The notes beneath the pieces were generated by a model that had not been told where the DNA came from, ran no database searches, and saw only the letters and a program-made list of their open reading frames with translations. Of a DNA stretch of 37,982 nt, positions 22,557 to 30,690 are shown piece after piece. This DNA is from Candidatus Eisenbacteria bacterium (lineage in GTDB: Bacteria; Eisenbacteria; RBG-16-71-46), in contig DASTBI010000073.1 of NCBI GenBank assembly GCA_035712145.1, forward strand, positions 1-37,982. The letters are read 5' to 3'. Both the position numbers and the translations under genes were made by a program. Every line of letters starts with the position of its first letter. Position 1 is the first letter of the stretch.

Positions 22557-23165
22557 CTACCAGTCCGAGAAACGCTCCTCTTTCCACGGGTCGGCTTGGT
22601 TGTTGTAGCCGTTCTGCTCCCAGAAGCCGGGCCGGTCCTCCGCGACCAGCTCGACAGACCGCACCCACTTGGCGCTCTTCCAGAAGTAACGCCGCGGCAC
22701 GACCAGCCGCAGAGGCCAGCCGTGCTCGGGAGTGAGATCCCGACCGTCGTGGCGGTAGGCGAACAGCACATCATCCTGCTCCAGCTCCGCGAGCGGCAGG
22801 TTCGTCGTGAAGCCTTGCTCGGCATGAATGACCGCATGCCGAGCGTCCGCCATCACCTGGACGTGCCGCATCAGCTCTTTGAACGAAACTCCCTGCCACA
22901 GGTTGTCGAAGCGGCTCCACCGCGTGACGCAATGGATGTCGCTCTTCACCTGCACCTGAGGCAGCGCGAGGAACTCCGGGTAGGTCCAGCGGAGCGGAGT
23001 CTCCACCAGGCCGTACACACGGAAGTCCCACGTCGCCAGATCGATGTGCGGCAACGCTCCGTAGTGGAGCACCGGCCACTTGTCGGTCCGGACTTGTCCG
23101 GGCGGAAGCCGGGGCTCCTGCTCGGGACTGGCGATGGTATCGGCGGGTTTGGGCTTGATATTCAC
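22557..23165 (-). CDS. Molybdopterin-dependent sulfite-oxidase-like oxidoreductase (YuiH-type)
   Basis: The 202-aa protein is a SUOX-fold oxidoreductase. It contains GLVETPLRWTYPEFLALPQ, the molybdenum-site segment SDIHCVTRWSRFDNLWQGV with the Mo-liganding Cys, and the C-terminal EHGWPLRLVVPRRYFWKSAKW and FWEQNGYNNQADPWKEERF, all hallmarks of the YuiH/MsrP-like group. I set the start at GTG 23165 (VNIKPKPADTIA), since upstream codons in the same frame show no conservation. There is no Tat signal, unlike MsrP, so it is probably cytoplasmic, and no heme partner gene is adjacent. The substrate is unknown. It lies 74 nt downstream of the TonB-dependent receptor. Confidence 0.85.
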   Translation of the reverse strand: MNIKPKPADTIASPEQEPRLPPGQVRTDKWPVLHYGALPHIDLATWDFRVYGLVETPLRWTYPEFLALPQVQVKSDIHCVTRWSRFDNLWQGVSFKELMRHVQVMADARHAVIHAEQGFTTNLPLAELEQDDVLFAYRHDGRDLTPEHGWPLRLVVPRRYFWKSAKWVRSVELVAEDRPGFWEQNGYNNQADPWKEERFSDW

Positions 23166-23239
23166 GTGTCGCTCGCCGGGGGGCCGGCCAAAGAATCGGC
23201 CGGCCAAGACGTTATCGGATCGGGGATGCCCCCGAGCCC

Positions 23240-25483
23240 TCAGAAGCTTCCTGACAGCTGCCCCACGAAGTTGATCCCGGGCTCGTCGACCGACGCAAGA
23301 GCCGGTCGATACGCGGTGTCCGCGATGTTGCGCACCCCCACCATGACTCGGGCTCCCCATGGCAGGGAGGCGCCGCCGTAGAGGTCGCCCACGATCCATT
23401 CCTTCTTGAACTCGGTGAACTGCCCGACTCCCGGAGTCGGCAGCGGGAGCCTGCTGGTGCGCCAGGACCACCGGGCCGAGGGTTCGACCCAGTAGCGGCC
23501 CCGCGAGTCGGTCCACCGCAATGAGAAGGCGCCGTGGATCGGCGGCACACTGGGCAGCGGCGCCTCGTCCTGCGAAACACCGTAGAGATTCTCGATCGCC
23601 TCGGCATTGGTGATGTCACCGATCGCGTCACTGACGTTCGCCCGCGCGTTCCACTGCGGCCGGAACTTCCACTCGGCCTCCGCCTCGTAGCCCCAGATCC
23701 GTGCCTCGGAAATGTTGGTGTACTGGAACGTGGGAGGTCCCGGAGGGCCTGGCACCTGCAACGCGTCGATCAAGTCCTCGTAGGTGGAGTAGAACGCGTT
23801 CGCCGCGAGGCCCAGGCGACCCGGCCCCCAGCGGAACCCGAGGTCGTAGGAGACGCTCTTTTCGGGGACGAGCTCGGGGTTGCCGATGACGTTGCCGACC
23901 GACGCCGGCCCGTTGAAGAACAGGTCCTGCGCGTTCGGCTGGCGATATCCATTGGCGACGTTACCGGTGACGTGCAGGTCGCGCACCGGGCTCCACACCA
24001 CTCCGGCCGATCCGGACAGGGCGTCGTCGTCCACGCTCATCGGCGGGATGGCCGGAGCCCCTGGGGCGCGCACGAATTCGTCGGTGCGGTAACGGTAGTG
24101 GGTGAAGCGGCCGCCGGCGTGAACGGTCCACCGCGGGTGGAGATACCACTCCGATTGGGCATAGGCGCCGTAGTTGTCGAAGTCACCGTCCGGAATCGAC
24201 GCGGTCACCCGCTCCTGCGTGCCGCCGATCGCGGCGCCGCCCGGATCCTGATAGGTGCGGAAGCGGACGTTGTCGCCGTCGGTCACGTCGCGCGCCGCGT
24301 CGATTCCCGCGGTGAAGAGCGCGCGCGAGGTGCGCACCGAGGTGAGCTGTCCCTGCACACCGAACGTCGAGATGTCGAAGTACCGGTCCTGGTGCGTCGA
24401 TACGGAGCTCGTGTCCCCCGGCCCGCTCGGCGGGCCCACCGCCGGGAACCCAAAGGCCGGGAACATGAACCACTCGAGATCCTGATCGGAGCCGAAGTTG
24501 CGACGCTCCTGCTGCCAGTAAGCCTTCACCTGGGACGATGCCAGCCACGAGCTTCCGTGACGGTGGCTCAGCGTCAGATGTGTGTAGTCACGGTTGTAGA
24601 AGTCGAAGCCGAACTCCTGCGAAGCGCCCGGGAACGCGAACGAGAGCCCGGGGATTCCGATGTCATCACCCCGATAGAGCTGCCACCCGAGCTTGAGCGC
24701 GGTCTTGTCGCTGAAGTCCCAGCGCAGATTGGCGAGCGCGTCGTATTCGCTGAACTGCGAGTTCGGGACGTCACCGTTCGGCGAGCGGAAGTCCTGCGCG
24801 TTGCGCGCGCCGCTCGACACGTAGGCCGACAGCTTTCCCGTGCGCTTCATCAGCTCGAGGAAGAGATTGCCCTGCCCGTCCGCCGTGCTGCCGCCGATCG
24901 CGGCCGACCCGCGGAAAGTCTGGTCGGGGCGCAGGAAGCTGGCCTCGCGGGTGATGATGTTGATGACGCCTCCCAGCGCGTCCGAACCGTACGCCACCGA
25001 TGAGGGTCCCCGCACCACCTCCACGCGGTCGATCTGGGCCGGACCCACCACTGACGGGTGCGGGCCGTTACCGCGGGCGCTGTTCATCGGCATGCCGTCG
25101 ACCAGCACCAGGACCCGCTGGCCCCCGAGGCCGCGCAACACCGGCCTCTGTTCCCAGGGACTGTCCTTGCTGTTGTCGACCCCCGGCATGCTCGAGAGCA
25201 CGTCGCCAGGCACGTTGGGCATGACTTCGAGGATCTGGGATCGTGACAGGAACGACAGCGCCTGTGGTGATTCATAGTAGGCGCGCGGGTAGCGGGAGCC
25301 TGTGACCACGGTCTCCTTGAGGAAGGTGACCGGGCGGGTGGTATCGGCGAACGCCGAGGACGAGTCCGTCCCCTGGGCCCCGGCTTCCGTCGGAACGGCG
25401 AGCGCGAACACCATGGCCAGCGCGGTCCAACCGCCGGCGTGCAAGGCGCTCAAGGCGCTCCGACTCGATGACGACATCGACAT
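23240..25483 (-). CDS. TonB-dependent outer-membrane receptor
   Basis: The 747-aa protein starts at ATG 25483 behind GGAGGGAG. A signal peptide ends near PTEAGAQ; a TonB-box-like ETVVT follows at about residue 57. The plug domain has VLRGLGGQRVLVLVDGMPMN, VEVVRGPSSVAYGSDALGGV and INIITREASF. The rest is a 22-strand-type barrel ending with a typical C-terminal strand (GINFVGQLSGSF, terminal Phe). It would import a large or scarce ligand energised by TonB/ExbBD, none of which are here. The plug is of the BtuB/heme/siderophore style, but the ligand cannot be told. A long structured leader precedes it, so RNA-level control is possible. Confidence 0.93.
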   Translation of the reverse strand: MSMSSSSRSALSALHAGGWTALAMVFALAVPTEAGAQGTDSSSAFADTTRPVTFLKETVVTGSRYPRAYYESPQALSFLSRSQILEVMPNVPGDVLSSMPGVDNSKDSPWEQRPVLRGLGGQRVLVLVDGMPMNSARGNGPHPSVVGPAQIDRVEVVRGPSSVAYGSDALGGVINIITREASFLRPDQTFRGSAAIGGSTADGQGNLFLELMKRTGKLSAYVSSGARNAQDFRSPNGDVPNSQFSEYDALANLRWDFSDKTALKLGWQLYRGDDIGIPGLSFAFPGASQEFGFDFYNRDYTHLTLSHRHGSSWLASSQVKAYWQQERRNFGSDQDLEWFMFPAFGFPAVGPPSGPGDTSSVSTHQDRYFDISTFGVQGQLTSVRTSRALFTAGIDAARDVTDGDNVRFRTYQDPGGAAIGGTQERVTASIPDGDFDNYGAYAQSEWYLHPRWTVHAGGRFTHYRYRTDEFVRAPGAPAIPPMSVDDDALSGSAGVVWSPVRDLHVTGNVANGYRQPNAQDLFFNGPASVGNVIGNPELVPEKSVSYDLGFRWGPGRLGLAANAFYSTYEDLIDALQVPGPPGPPTFQYTNISEARIWGYEAEAEWKFRPQWNARANVSDAIGDITNAEAIENLYGVSQDEAPLPSVPPIHGAFSLRWTDSRGRYWVEPSARWSWRTSRLPLPTPGVGQFTEFKKEWIVGDLYGGASLPWGARVMVGVRNIADTAYRPALASVDEPGINFVGQLSGSF

Positions 25484-25736
25484 CCACTCCCTCCATTGAA
25501 GTGCCTTCGGACGTTTATCCGGAAGCGTGACGAGGATCGAAGCGGATCACTGCCCTCCGCTTGCCGGGACGTCCGGACGCGTTAGTTCGCAGCGGCACAG
25601 CGAGGTACGTGCGGAGTTCGAGGGTCAGGGAAGCTGGGCCATTTGACCCACGAGGTGCCACCGGGACCCGCCGCCGTGCGAGGTAAGCCATCCGGCGACC
25701 TGGGTCCTCACGGGGACTCGGTTTCCAAACCGCGAC
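25484..25736 (-). promoter_or_regulatory. Structured leader RNA of the TonB-dependent receptor gene, class unassigned
   Basis: About 250 nt lie between the predicted transcription start and the ATG at 25483. The RNA would begin with a GGTT-TGGA-AACC hairpin, followed by GC-rich pairing elements, a TGGG...CCCA hairpin (about 25635-25650), a 10-bp palindrome CGTCCGGACG (25570-25579) and a CTTC(C)GGA...TCCGAAG hairpin just before the ribosome-binding site (about 25505-25527). I looked for cobalamin, FMN and TPP riboswitch cores and did not find their conserved boxes. Confidence 0.35.
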
Positions 25737-25766
25737 ACTCTAGCACGCGGCAATCGGGTCGGTCAC
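25737..25766 (-). promoter_or_regulatory. Putative promoter of the TonB-dependent receptor leader
   Basis: On the minus strand GTGACC (25766-25761) is followed after 18 bp by TAGAGT (25742-25737), inside GCTAGAGT. It resembles the promoter proposed for the GGDEF gene. Confidence 0.45.
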
Positions 25767-25814
25767 TCGGAGGTCCGCCTCTCGATCCCGAAACTGGAAA
25801 GTCAAGGTGTGCGG

Positions 25815-25838
25815 AAACCCGTGTCGGACGCGGGTTTT
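25815..25838 (+). terminator. Hairpin followed by T-tract upstream of the EPTP-tail gene
   Basis: AAACCCG (25815-25821) pairs with CGGGTTT (25831-25837) around a 9-nt loop and ends in TTTT. No clear plus-strand transcript enters from the left, so it could end antisense transcription or act as an attenuator or part of the leader for the gene at 25985. Confidence 0.4.
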
Positions 25839-25984
25839 CATTGACTTGATGGTGCAGAAACCGTCATCGTTTTTATCCCTCACCGTCGAGAGAGCCGCGC
25901 GGGTCGCTCCAGTCTTCCGCCAGGCATTCGCCAGGTGATTCGACACCCTCTGGTTCTGCACCCCGGAAAAAGGAGATGAGATCC

Positions 25985-26455
25985 GTGGAACGCCGCAAGT
26001 GGACTGTTTGGACCTCGATCGCGACCCTTGGAATCCTCGTGTTGATCGCTGCCTCCGTGGTCAGCGCCAAGACGATCAGCCTCCGCAACAACATTGCGGG
26101 CACCGGCTGTGAGGACAAGGGTGAGTGGCTGTTCATCCTGAACGGCCTGGACAACAACTCGGATGCTCCCGCGACCATCACCGTCAGCTTCAGTGGCGGG
26201 TGCGCAGACATGGCCGTTGGTCAGTCCAAGGTGAACAACAAGAACGTGCACTACAGCCTCGACGAGGATGACGTGCCGGCCGGCTGCACGCCGACCGGTG
26301 CGACCGCCGTCGTGCCCGACAGCTACAGTGGCAACTTCGTCATCAGCCACGTGCCGTGCGGGTCGCCGTCACCGTCGCCGTCGCCGGAGCCGACCCCGGA
26401 GCCCACCCCGGAGCCCACCCCGGAGCCGACGCCTTCGCCGAGCCCTGGTCTGTAA
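25985..26455 (+). CDS. Small secreted protein with Pro-Thr-rich (EPTP) tail
   Basis: The protein is about 156 aa. The GTG at 25985 is preferred: AGGAG (25971-25975) lies 9 nt before it, whereas the in-frame ATG at 25976 touches AGGAG directly. A signal peptide (WTSIATLGILVLIAASVVSA) leads to a domain of about 100 residues with four Cys (GTGCEDKGE, GGCADMAVG, PAGCTPTG, HVPCGSP), likely two disulfides, and a beta-sandwich-like pattern. The C-terminal 30 residues are S-P and E-P-T-P repeats, typical of extended cell-wall or surface spacers. Family not recognised. A strong terminator follows. Confidence 0.75.
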   Translation: MERRKWTVWTSIATLGILVLIAASVVSAKTISLRNNIAGTGCEDKGEWLFILNGLDNNSDAPATITVSFSGGCADMAVGQSKVNNKNVHYSLDEDDVPAGCTPTGATAVVPDSYSGNFVISHVPCGSPSPSPSPEPTPEPTPEPTPEPTPSPSPGL

Positions 26456-26482
26456 TTCGCCGCACGCTATAACGCTGTAACG

Positions 26483-26515
26483 AAAGAGGGACGGTCTTCA
26501 CGACCGTCCCTCTTT
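26483..26515. terminator. Strong bidirectional intrinsic terminator
   Basis: A perfect 14-bp stem AAAGAGGGACGGTC/GACCGTCCCTCTTT (26483-26496 and 26502-26515) with a 5-nt loop has T-runs at both ends. It serves the convergent EPTP-tail gene (+) and PP-loop gene (-). Confidence 0.9.
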
Positions 26516-26538
26516 GCTTTCCGCGGACTCGGGTGCGG

Positions 26539-27519
26539 TCAGTGCGCCTCGAGTTGGACGAGGCCTTGCGGCGCGGCCAGCGCTCGCTCGCCGGATGCTT
26601 CACCGTCTCTCCAGCGCACGCGAAGTCCCGGTTGCGGGTCCCGCGTGTACTCGGCGATCAGGCGTGTCGCCGCGTCGAGTGCCTCGTCGTCGCGCGGGCC
26701 ACAGACCATCGCGGCGGGTCCATTGAAGCCGAGCGGCTCCACCAGCCAGCGTCCCCTTCCGAACAGCTCCGCGAGACGGCGGTTCTCGTCCTTGTTGCGT
26801 CCCAGCACCACCTTGAGATCGGGACGCACCCGGAAGTGCCGGCCGACTCTCAGCAGCGACACGTCGTCGATCGTGGTCGCGGCTTCATCCACGTGCGCGA
26901 ACAGATCGCGGAGCTTGACCGAGAACGTGGCGTCGGTGAGCAGGCAGCCCCCGCCGGGAGACTGGTGGTGCGACAAGCCGTAGTGGTCCGCGAGCGCGAG
27001 CTGTTCGAGCCGGCCGCGGCCGGTGATGCGCAGCAGTCGAGAGCGGTCGACCCATCCGCGCTTCTCGGGCTCGGTCTCCGGCAGCAGCAGTGCCGAGAGC
27101 GGGCGCAGGATCCAGCCTTCCAGGCCGGACTCGCGATCGATGAGTCCGAGTGTGTTCCTGCCCTGTGACATCGGCCGCTGCCCGGCGACCTCGCCGGTGG
27201 CGATGAAGCGTGCGCCGACTTCGTCCATGACGAGACGCGCGATCCCGAACATGAACATGCGACAGTCCACGCACGGATTCATGTGCTTGCCGTAGCCGAA
27301 GCGCGGATGCCTGAGCAGCCGCAGGTACTCCTCGCCTTTGGCCCGCACCTCGAGCGCAATGCCCAGCTCCCGCGCCACCTCTCGCACGTCGCTCCGGCAG
27401 GCGGTCGGTGACTCGAGGTGGAGGCCGATCACCTCCAGTCCCTGGTCGAGCATCAGTCTCGCCGCCAGAGCGCTGTCGAGGCCGCCGGAGAGCAAAGTGA
27501 GTGCGCGGACGGGGGTCAT
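26539..27519 (-). CDS. PP-loop ATPase, tRNA-thiolation-like, with NFACT-R-like C-terminus
   Basis: The 326-aa protein starts at ATG 27519 (MTPVRALTLLSGG). The PP-loop SGGLDSALAARL binds ATP for adenylation, as in MnmA, ThiI and related sulfur-transfer enzymes. Other motifs are GLHLESP, YGKHMNPCVDCRMFMF with a C-x-x-C pair, ATGEVAGQRPMSQ, and SPGGGCLLTDATFSVKLRDL with a further Cys. The last 100 residues (HFRVRPDLKVVLGRNKDENR) resemble the RNA-binding NFACT-R domain. This arrangement matches proteins annotated as 'tRNA 2-thiouridylase-like, DUF814', known in many deep-branching bacteria; the exact tRNA modification is unproven. It is divergent from the small membrane-protein pair. Confidence 0.82.
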   Translation of the reverse strand: MTPVRALTLLSGGLDSALAARLMLDQGLEVIGLHLESPTACRSDVREVARELGIALEVRAKGEEYLRLLRHPRFGYGKHMNPCVDCRMFMFGIARLVMDEVGARFIATGEVAGQRPMSQGRNTLGLIDRESGLEGWILRPLSALLLPETEPEKRGWVDRSRLLRITGRGRLEQLALADHYGLSHHQSPGGGCLLTDATFSVKLRDLFAHVDEAATTIDDVSLLRVGRHFRVRPDLKVVLGRNKDENRRLAELFGRGRWLVEPLGFNGPAAMVCGPRDDEALDAATRLIAEYTRDPQPGLRVRWRDGEASGERALAAPQGLVQLEAH

Positions 27520-27604
27520 GAGTCGCGAGATTATCAAGAGCGCACTACTTCCGTCGACGTGAAGGCTTCGGCCGACCTGCTCAGGGTGCTATCTTCCGCC
27601 GGCC

Positions 27605-28030
27605 ATGAACATTCCGCCGTTCAGCATCTTCTCCGCCGTGAGCGAGCTTTTCGTCACGGCCGGCGTGCTCTACGTGGTGTGGGCCAACTGGAATCGCCGC
27701 CCCTTTCCCGGCCTGCTGTTCCTGGGTCTGGCGCTGTTCGAAGCGCTCGTCAACGTCCTCTACATGGCCAACCGCGCCGCCAGCGCGGCATCGGGACACG
27801 AGCCTCTCTACACCGGCATGAAGATCTTCTTCGCCGCGCACGGAATGCTCTCCCTGCTCGCCTATGTCGCGTTCGTCATCCTCGGCGCGCTGGCATACCA
27901 GGAGCAGAAGGCCGGCCGCTGGTTCTTCCGGGAGCATCGCATCTGGACTTTGGTGTTCGTCGTGGCCTGGCTGGTGAGCATCGCTTCGGGAGAAGCGATC
28001 TTCGTGCTGCGCTACGTGCGCCCGTCGTGA
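27605..28030 (+). CDS. Small four-helix membrane protein
   Basis: The 141-aa protein has four hydrophobic helices: FSAVSELFVTAGVLYVVWAN, LLFLGLALFEALVNVLYM, HGMLSLLAYVAFVILGALAY and LVFVVAWLVSIASGEAIFVL. His residues near helix starts (SGHEPLY, AAHGML, REHRIW) could bind heme or metal, but the pattern matches no family I know. The ATG has no ribosome-binding site; GCTATCTT (27588-27595) sits where a -10 would give an almost leaderless mRNA (start about 27602), though no good -35 is seen. It overlaps the next gene by 4 nt (GTGA), so the two membrane proteins are probably made together. Confidence 0.7.
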   Translation: MNIPPFSIFSAVSELFVTAGVLYVVWANWNRRPFPGLLFLGLALFEALVNVLYMANRAASAASGHEPLYTGMKIFFAAHGMLSLLAYVAFVILGALAYQEQKAGRWFFREHRIWTLVFVVAWLVSIASGEAIFVLRYVRPS

Positions 28031-28512
28031 GCCGCTCCCGCTCCGCCGACGAGCGCGCGGGGCGGCTCCGATCGCCGCTGCTGATCGCGTTGTGGATCCT
28101 GCTGGCCTTCGAGGCCCTCTCCGGGCTCGTCCTGTTCGCCGCGTTCCTGATCGCCGGCCGCCGCCCGGGCGAGACGCTTCATGTCGCCCTTGGCGTCCCG
28201 CTGGCCGCCTCTTATGCCGTGTATCAATGGCGCCACTGGCGGCGCGTTTCGCCGTTCCGCGGCCGGCCCGATCACGTGCTGGGACTGGTGGCGGCCGCGG
28301 TCATGTCCGTCACGCTCGCGAGCGGACTCGCGCTCGGTGCGCAATGGTGGATGGCTCGGATCTCGGCGCGCAGCAGGGGTGAAGTGCCTTATGCGGTTGC
28401 GCTCTCGTCGGTCCACAACATCGGCAGCATGCTGGTCATGGCCTTCGTGGGCGCGCATCTCGTAGCGGTGCTCAGTCGCGACGCGGCGCGCAGGCCCCCC
28501 GGCGCGAGCTAA
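28027..28512 (+). CDS. Cytochrome-b-like four-helix membrane protein (DUF4405-like)
   Basis: The 161-aa protein begins at the GTG of a GTGA overlap with the upstream gene. Four helices are seen: LLIALWILLAFEALSGLVLF, LHVALGVPLAASYAVYQWRH, HVLGLVAAAVMSVTLASGLA and VHNIGSMLVMAFVGAHLVAV. Two of them carry paired histidines about 16-18 residues apart (LHVAL...WRHW; VHNIG...GAHL), the layout expected for two b-type hemes across the membrane. The similarity to DUF4405/cytochrome-b561-like proteins is by pattern only. An electron partner is not evident; the upstream four-helix protein is the natural candidate. The stop overlaps the convergent peptidase gene (CTAA, 28509-28512). Confidence 0.65.
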   Translation: MSRSRSADERAGRLRSPLLIALWILLAFEALSGLVLFAAFLIAGRRPGETLHVALGVPLAASYAVYQWRHWRRVSPFRGRPDHVLGLVAAAVMSVTLASGLALGAQWWMARISARSRGEVPYAVALSSVHNIGSMLVMAFVGAHLVAVLSRDAARRPPGAS

Positions 28513-30530
28513 CGGATCCAGCGCTCCAGCCAGCCCAGGACCTCTCGATACCAGAGCAGTGAGTTCCTCGGCTTGAGCACCCAGTGGTTCTCGTCCGGGA
28601 AGTACACCAGGCGCGCGGGCACGCCCTTGGCCTTGAGCACGCCGTAGCACTCGAGACCCTGCGTGACCGGCACGCGGTAGTCGCGCTCGCCGTGGATCAC
28701 CAGCATCGGCGTATTGAAGCCCGTGGCGAAGCGTGCGGGACTCCAGCGCTCGATCGCGTCGAGGCCATCCCATGGCTCCCCTCCCATCGACTTCGAGCGG
28801 CCCTGGGTGACGTCGCTCGCGTATTGCGACATCAGGTTGTAGACCCCGGCGTGGTTGACGATGCAGCGGAAGCGGTCCGTGTGGCCCGCGATCCAGGCCG
28901 CCATGTACCCGCCGTACGAGCCGCCGGCCGCGGCCATGCGCTTCTCGTCCGCGAGCCCCGCGGCAATCAGATGGTCGGTGGCGAGCATCACGTCTTCGAA
29001 TGGGCGATCGCCCCAGCCGCCCTGGATGCGCTGGGCGAAGTCCTGGCCCCACGAGGTCGAGCCCTGGAAGTTGACCTGCGCGACGACATATCCCGCGGCG
29101 GCGAACAGGTGACTGTTCCAGCGGAAATGGAACGCGTCACCGCTGATGCCGTGCGGTCCACCGTGGACCATCTGCACCAGGGGACGGCGCCCACTCTCGT
29201 AGCCCGGCGGAAGCGTGACGTACATCTGGATCATCTCGCCCTGGGCCCCTTCGAGCTGCATCTCGCGCACCTCGCCGATCGAGAACGTCCGGGTGACGGG
29301 CTCGGTGAAGCGGGTCACCTGCCGGGAGGTGCCGGTGCCGGCGCTCTCGAAGACCTCGGGCGGCTGCGACAAGGACTGGAGGCTGAACCACAGACGACCG
29401 TCCGAGCCGATCGCCAGACCGCTCACCGTGCCCCCCCGCACCACCTCGCGCGGCGTCGCCGGCGCCTGCGGATCGAGCGCGAAGATGCTGGTGCGCCCTT
29501 CGTCCTCCGCCGTGAGGACGAGCGAGCCATCCCGTCCGAACTCCCAGGCCGAGGGCGAGCGGTCCCAGCCCTCCAGCAACGGCGACACTTTTCCGCTCGC
29601 GACGTCGAGGCGCATCAGCCGAACCGTGTCCGCGTAGAACGTCGGGTCCTGGGTCATGCCGAAGGCGATCCAGGATCCGTCGCGGCTGTAGCGAGGACGC
29701 AGGTTCTCCGCGGGATGACTGGGCGTGAGGTTCTTGATCTCGCCGCCCTGGACGGGCACGCGATAGAGCGTCGAGTGCACGATCGAGCGCTTCTCGTCGA
29801 AGACGATGCCCGAGTAGGCGATCTCACGACCATCCGGCGAGATGTCGTAGTGGCCGCTGGGATCCATCCAGTCGAGCCATGCGGTGGCCTCGGGCGTCAG
29901 GTCACGCAGCGAGCCGGTCGCCAGCTCGAGCAGGAAGAGATGCGGCGTCTCGCCGGTGGTGAGCCATTGATCCCAGTAACGGTAGAGACGCTCTTCGGTG
30001 ACGTGCGCCTTGACCGGATCCTTGTCCCGCCGCTCGATCTCCGCCTTGGTCGCTTCGGGAGTGAAGTGACCGCGGAGCAACGGTGCGAAGAACACGATGC
30101 CGCTGCCATCCGGAAGCCATTTCGGATCGAGCACCCCGAGCGGCAGCTCGGTGAGCTTCTGGGCCTCGCCACCGTCGAGCGGCATGACATGCAGCTGCGC
30201 CTTGCCATGATCGGCCTTGCGTGTGAAGGCGAGTCGCTTGCCGTCGGGCGAGAACGAAGGCTCGCCGCTCGACACATCGGCCGACGTCAGAGGCCGGGGC
30301 TCGCCCGGCGGCCGATCGGCTTCGCACGGCACCAGCCAGATGCGCCCGCGACCCTGGTTCTTCTCGAGGTCATAGGTCGTGACACAGACGGCAAGGATGT
30401 CGCCCTTGGGCGAAGGGATCGGTGAACCCACTCTGGGAATCGTCCACAGGTCTTCGGCGGTCATCGGGCGAAGGCCTTGGGGCGAGCGAGCCGGATGCAG
30501 GGTCGAGAAGGCGTTCGCGACCAGCGTCAT
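28509..30530 (-). CDS. S9 family prolyl oligopeptidase-type serine peptidase
   Basis: The 673-aa protein starts at ATG 30530 with GGAGG 7 nt upstream. The N-terminal half is a seven-bladed-type propeller with WD40/TolB-like strands (EPSFSPDGKRLAFTR, HYDISPDGREIAYSG, RPRYSRDGSWIAFG). The C-terminal alpha/beta-hydrolase domain has VQMVHGGPHG, the nucleophile GGSYGGYMAAW (Ser about 540), the acid in VIHGERDYRVP and the His in PDENHWVL, so the triad is complete. Such enzymes cut short peptides after Pro or Ala, as acylaminoacyl/dipeptidyl peptidases. No signal peptide is seen, so it is probably cytoplasmic. It is monocistronic, divergent from aceE. Confidence 0.93.
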   Translation of the reverse strand: MTLVANAFSTLHPARSPQGLRPMTAEDLWTIPRVGSPIPSPKGDILAVCVTTYDLEKNQGRGRIWLVPCEADRPPGEPRPLTSADVSSGEPSFSPDGKRLAFTRKADHGKAQLHVMPLDGGEAQKLTELPLGVLDPKWLPDGSGIVFFAPLLRGHFTPEATKAEIERRDKDPVKAHVTEERLYRYWDQWLTTGETPHLFLLELATGSLRDLTPEATAWLDWMDPSGHYDISPDGREIAYSGIVFDEKRSIVHSTLYRVPVQGGEIKNLTPSHPAENLRPRYSRDGSWIAFGMTQDPTFYADTVRLMRLDVASGKVSPLLEGWDRSPSAWEFGRDGSLVLTAEDEGRTSIFALDPQAPATPREVVRGGTVSGLAIGSDGRLWFSLQSLSQPPEVFESAGTGTSRQVTRFTEPVTRTFSIGEVREMQLEGAQGEMIQMYVTLPPGYESGRRPLVQMVHGGPHGISGDAFHFRWNSHLFAAAGYVVAQVNFQGSTSWGQDFAQRIQGGWGDRPFEDVMLATDHLIAAGLADEKRMAAAGGSYGGYMAAWIAGHTDRFRCIVNHAGVYNLMSQYASDVTQGRSKSMGGEPWDGLDAIERWSPARFATGFNTPMLVIHGERDYRVPVTQGLECYGVLKAKGVPARLVYFPDENHWVLKPRNSLLWYREVLGWLERWIR

Positions 30531-30690
30531 GGGGGACCTCCGTTGTGAGTCCATTCAGGGGCGCGCGAGTCTAGCGCGCCGAACGCCCTGCCGAAAGGGC
30601 TTCGAGCGGCCGATATGGGCTTTGGAGCCAGGCGGTTCGCCCCGGCAGCCGCGTGCTAGACTGCGGCAATCGCGTACCCTGGAGTCCGCC

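Noticed and set aside
25484-25740. Cobalamin riboswitch upstream of the TonB-dependent receptor.
   Set aside because: The conserved GGGAA, CCGGTG and GCCACTG blocks are not found.
25630-25745. tRNA-like or selenocysteine-tRNA-like pairing around the GGTTTGGAAACC hairpin.
   Set aside because: No 7+5-bp anticodon arm with T33 can be drawn on either strand, and no T-arm consensus is present.
22557-28512. MsrPQ-type pair formed by the molybdopterin oxidoreductase and the cytochrome-b-like protein.
   Set aside because: The genes are about 5 kb apart on opposite strands, the oxidoreductase lacks a Tat signal, and the heme protein has four rather than six helices.
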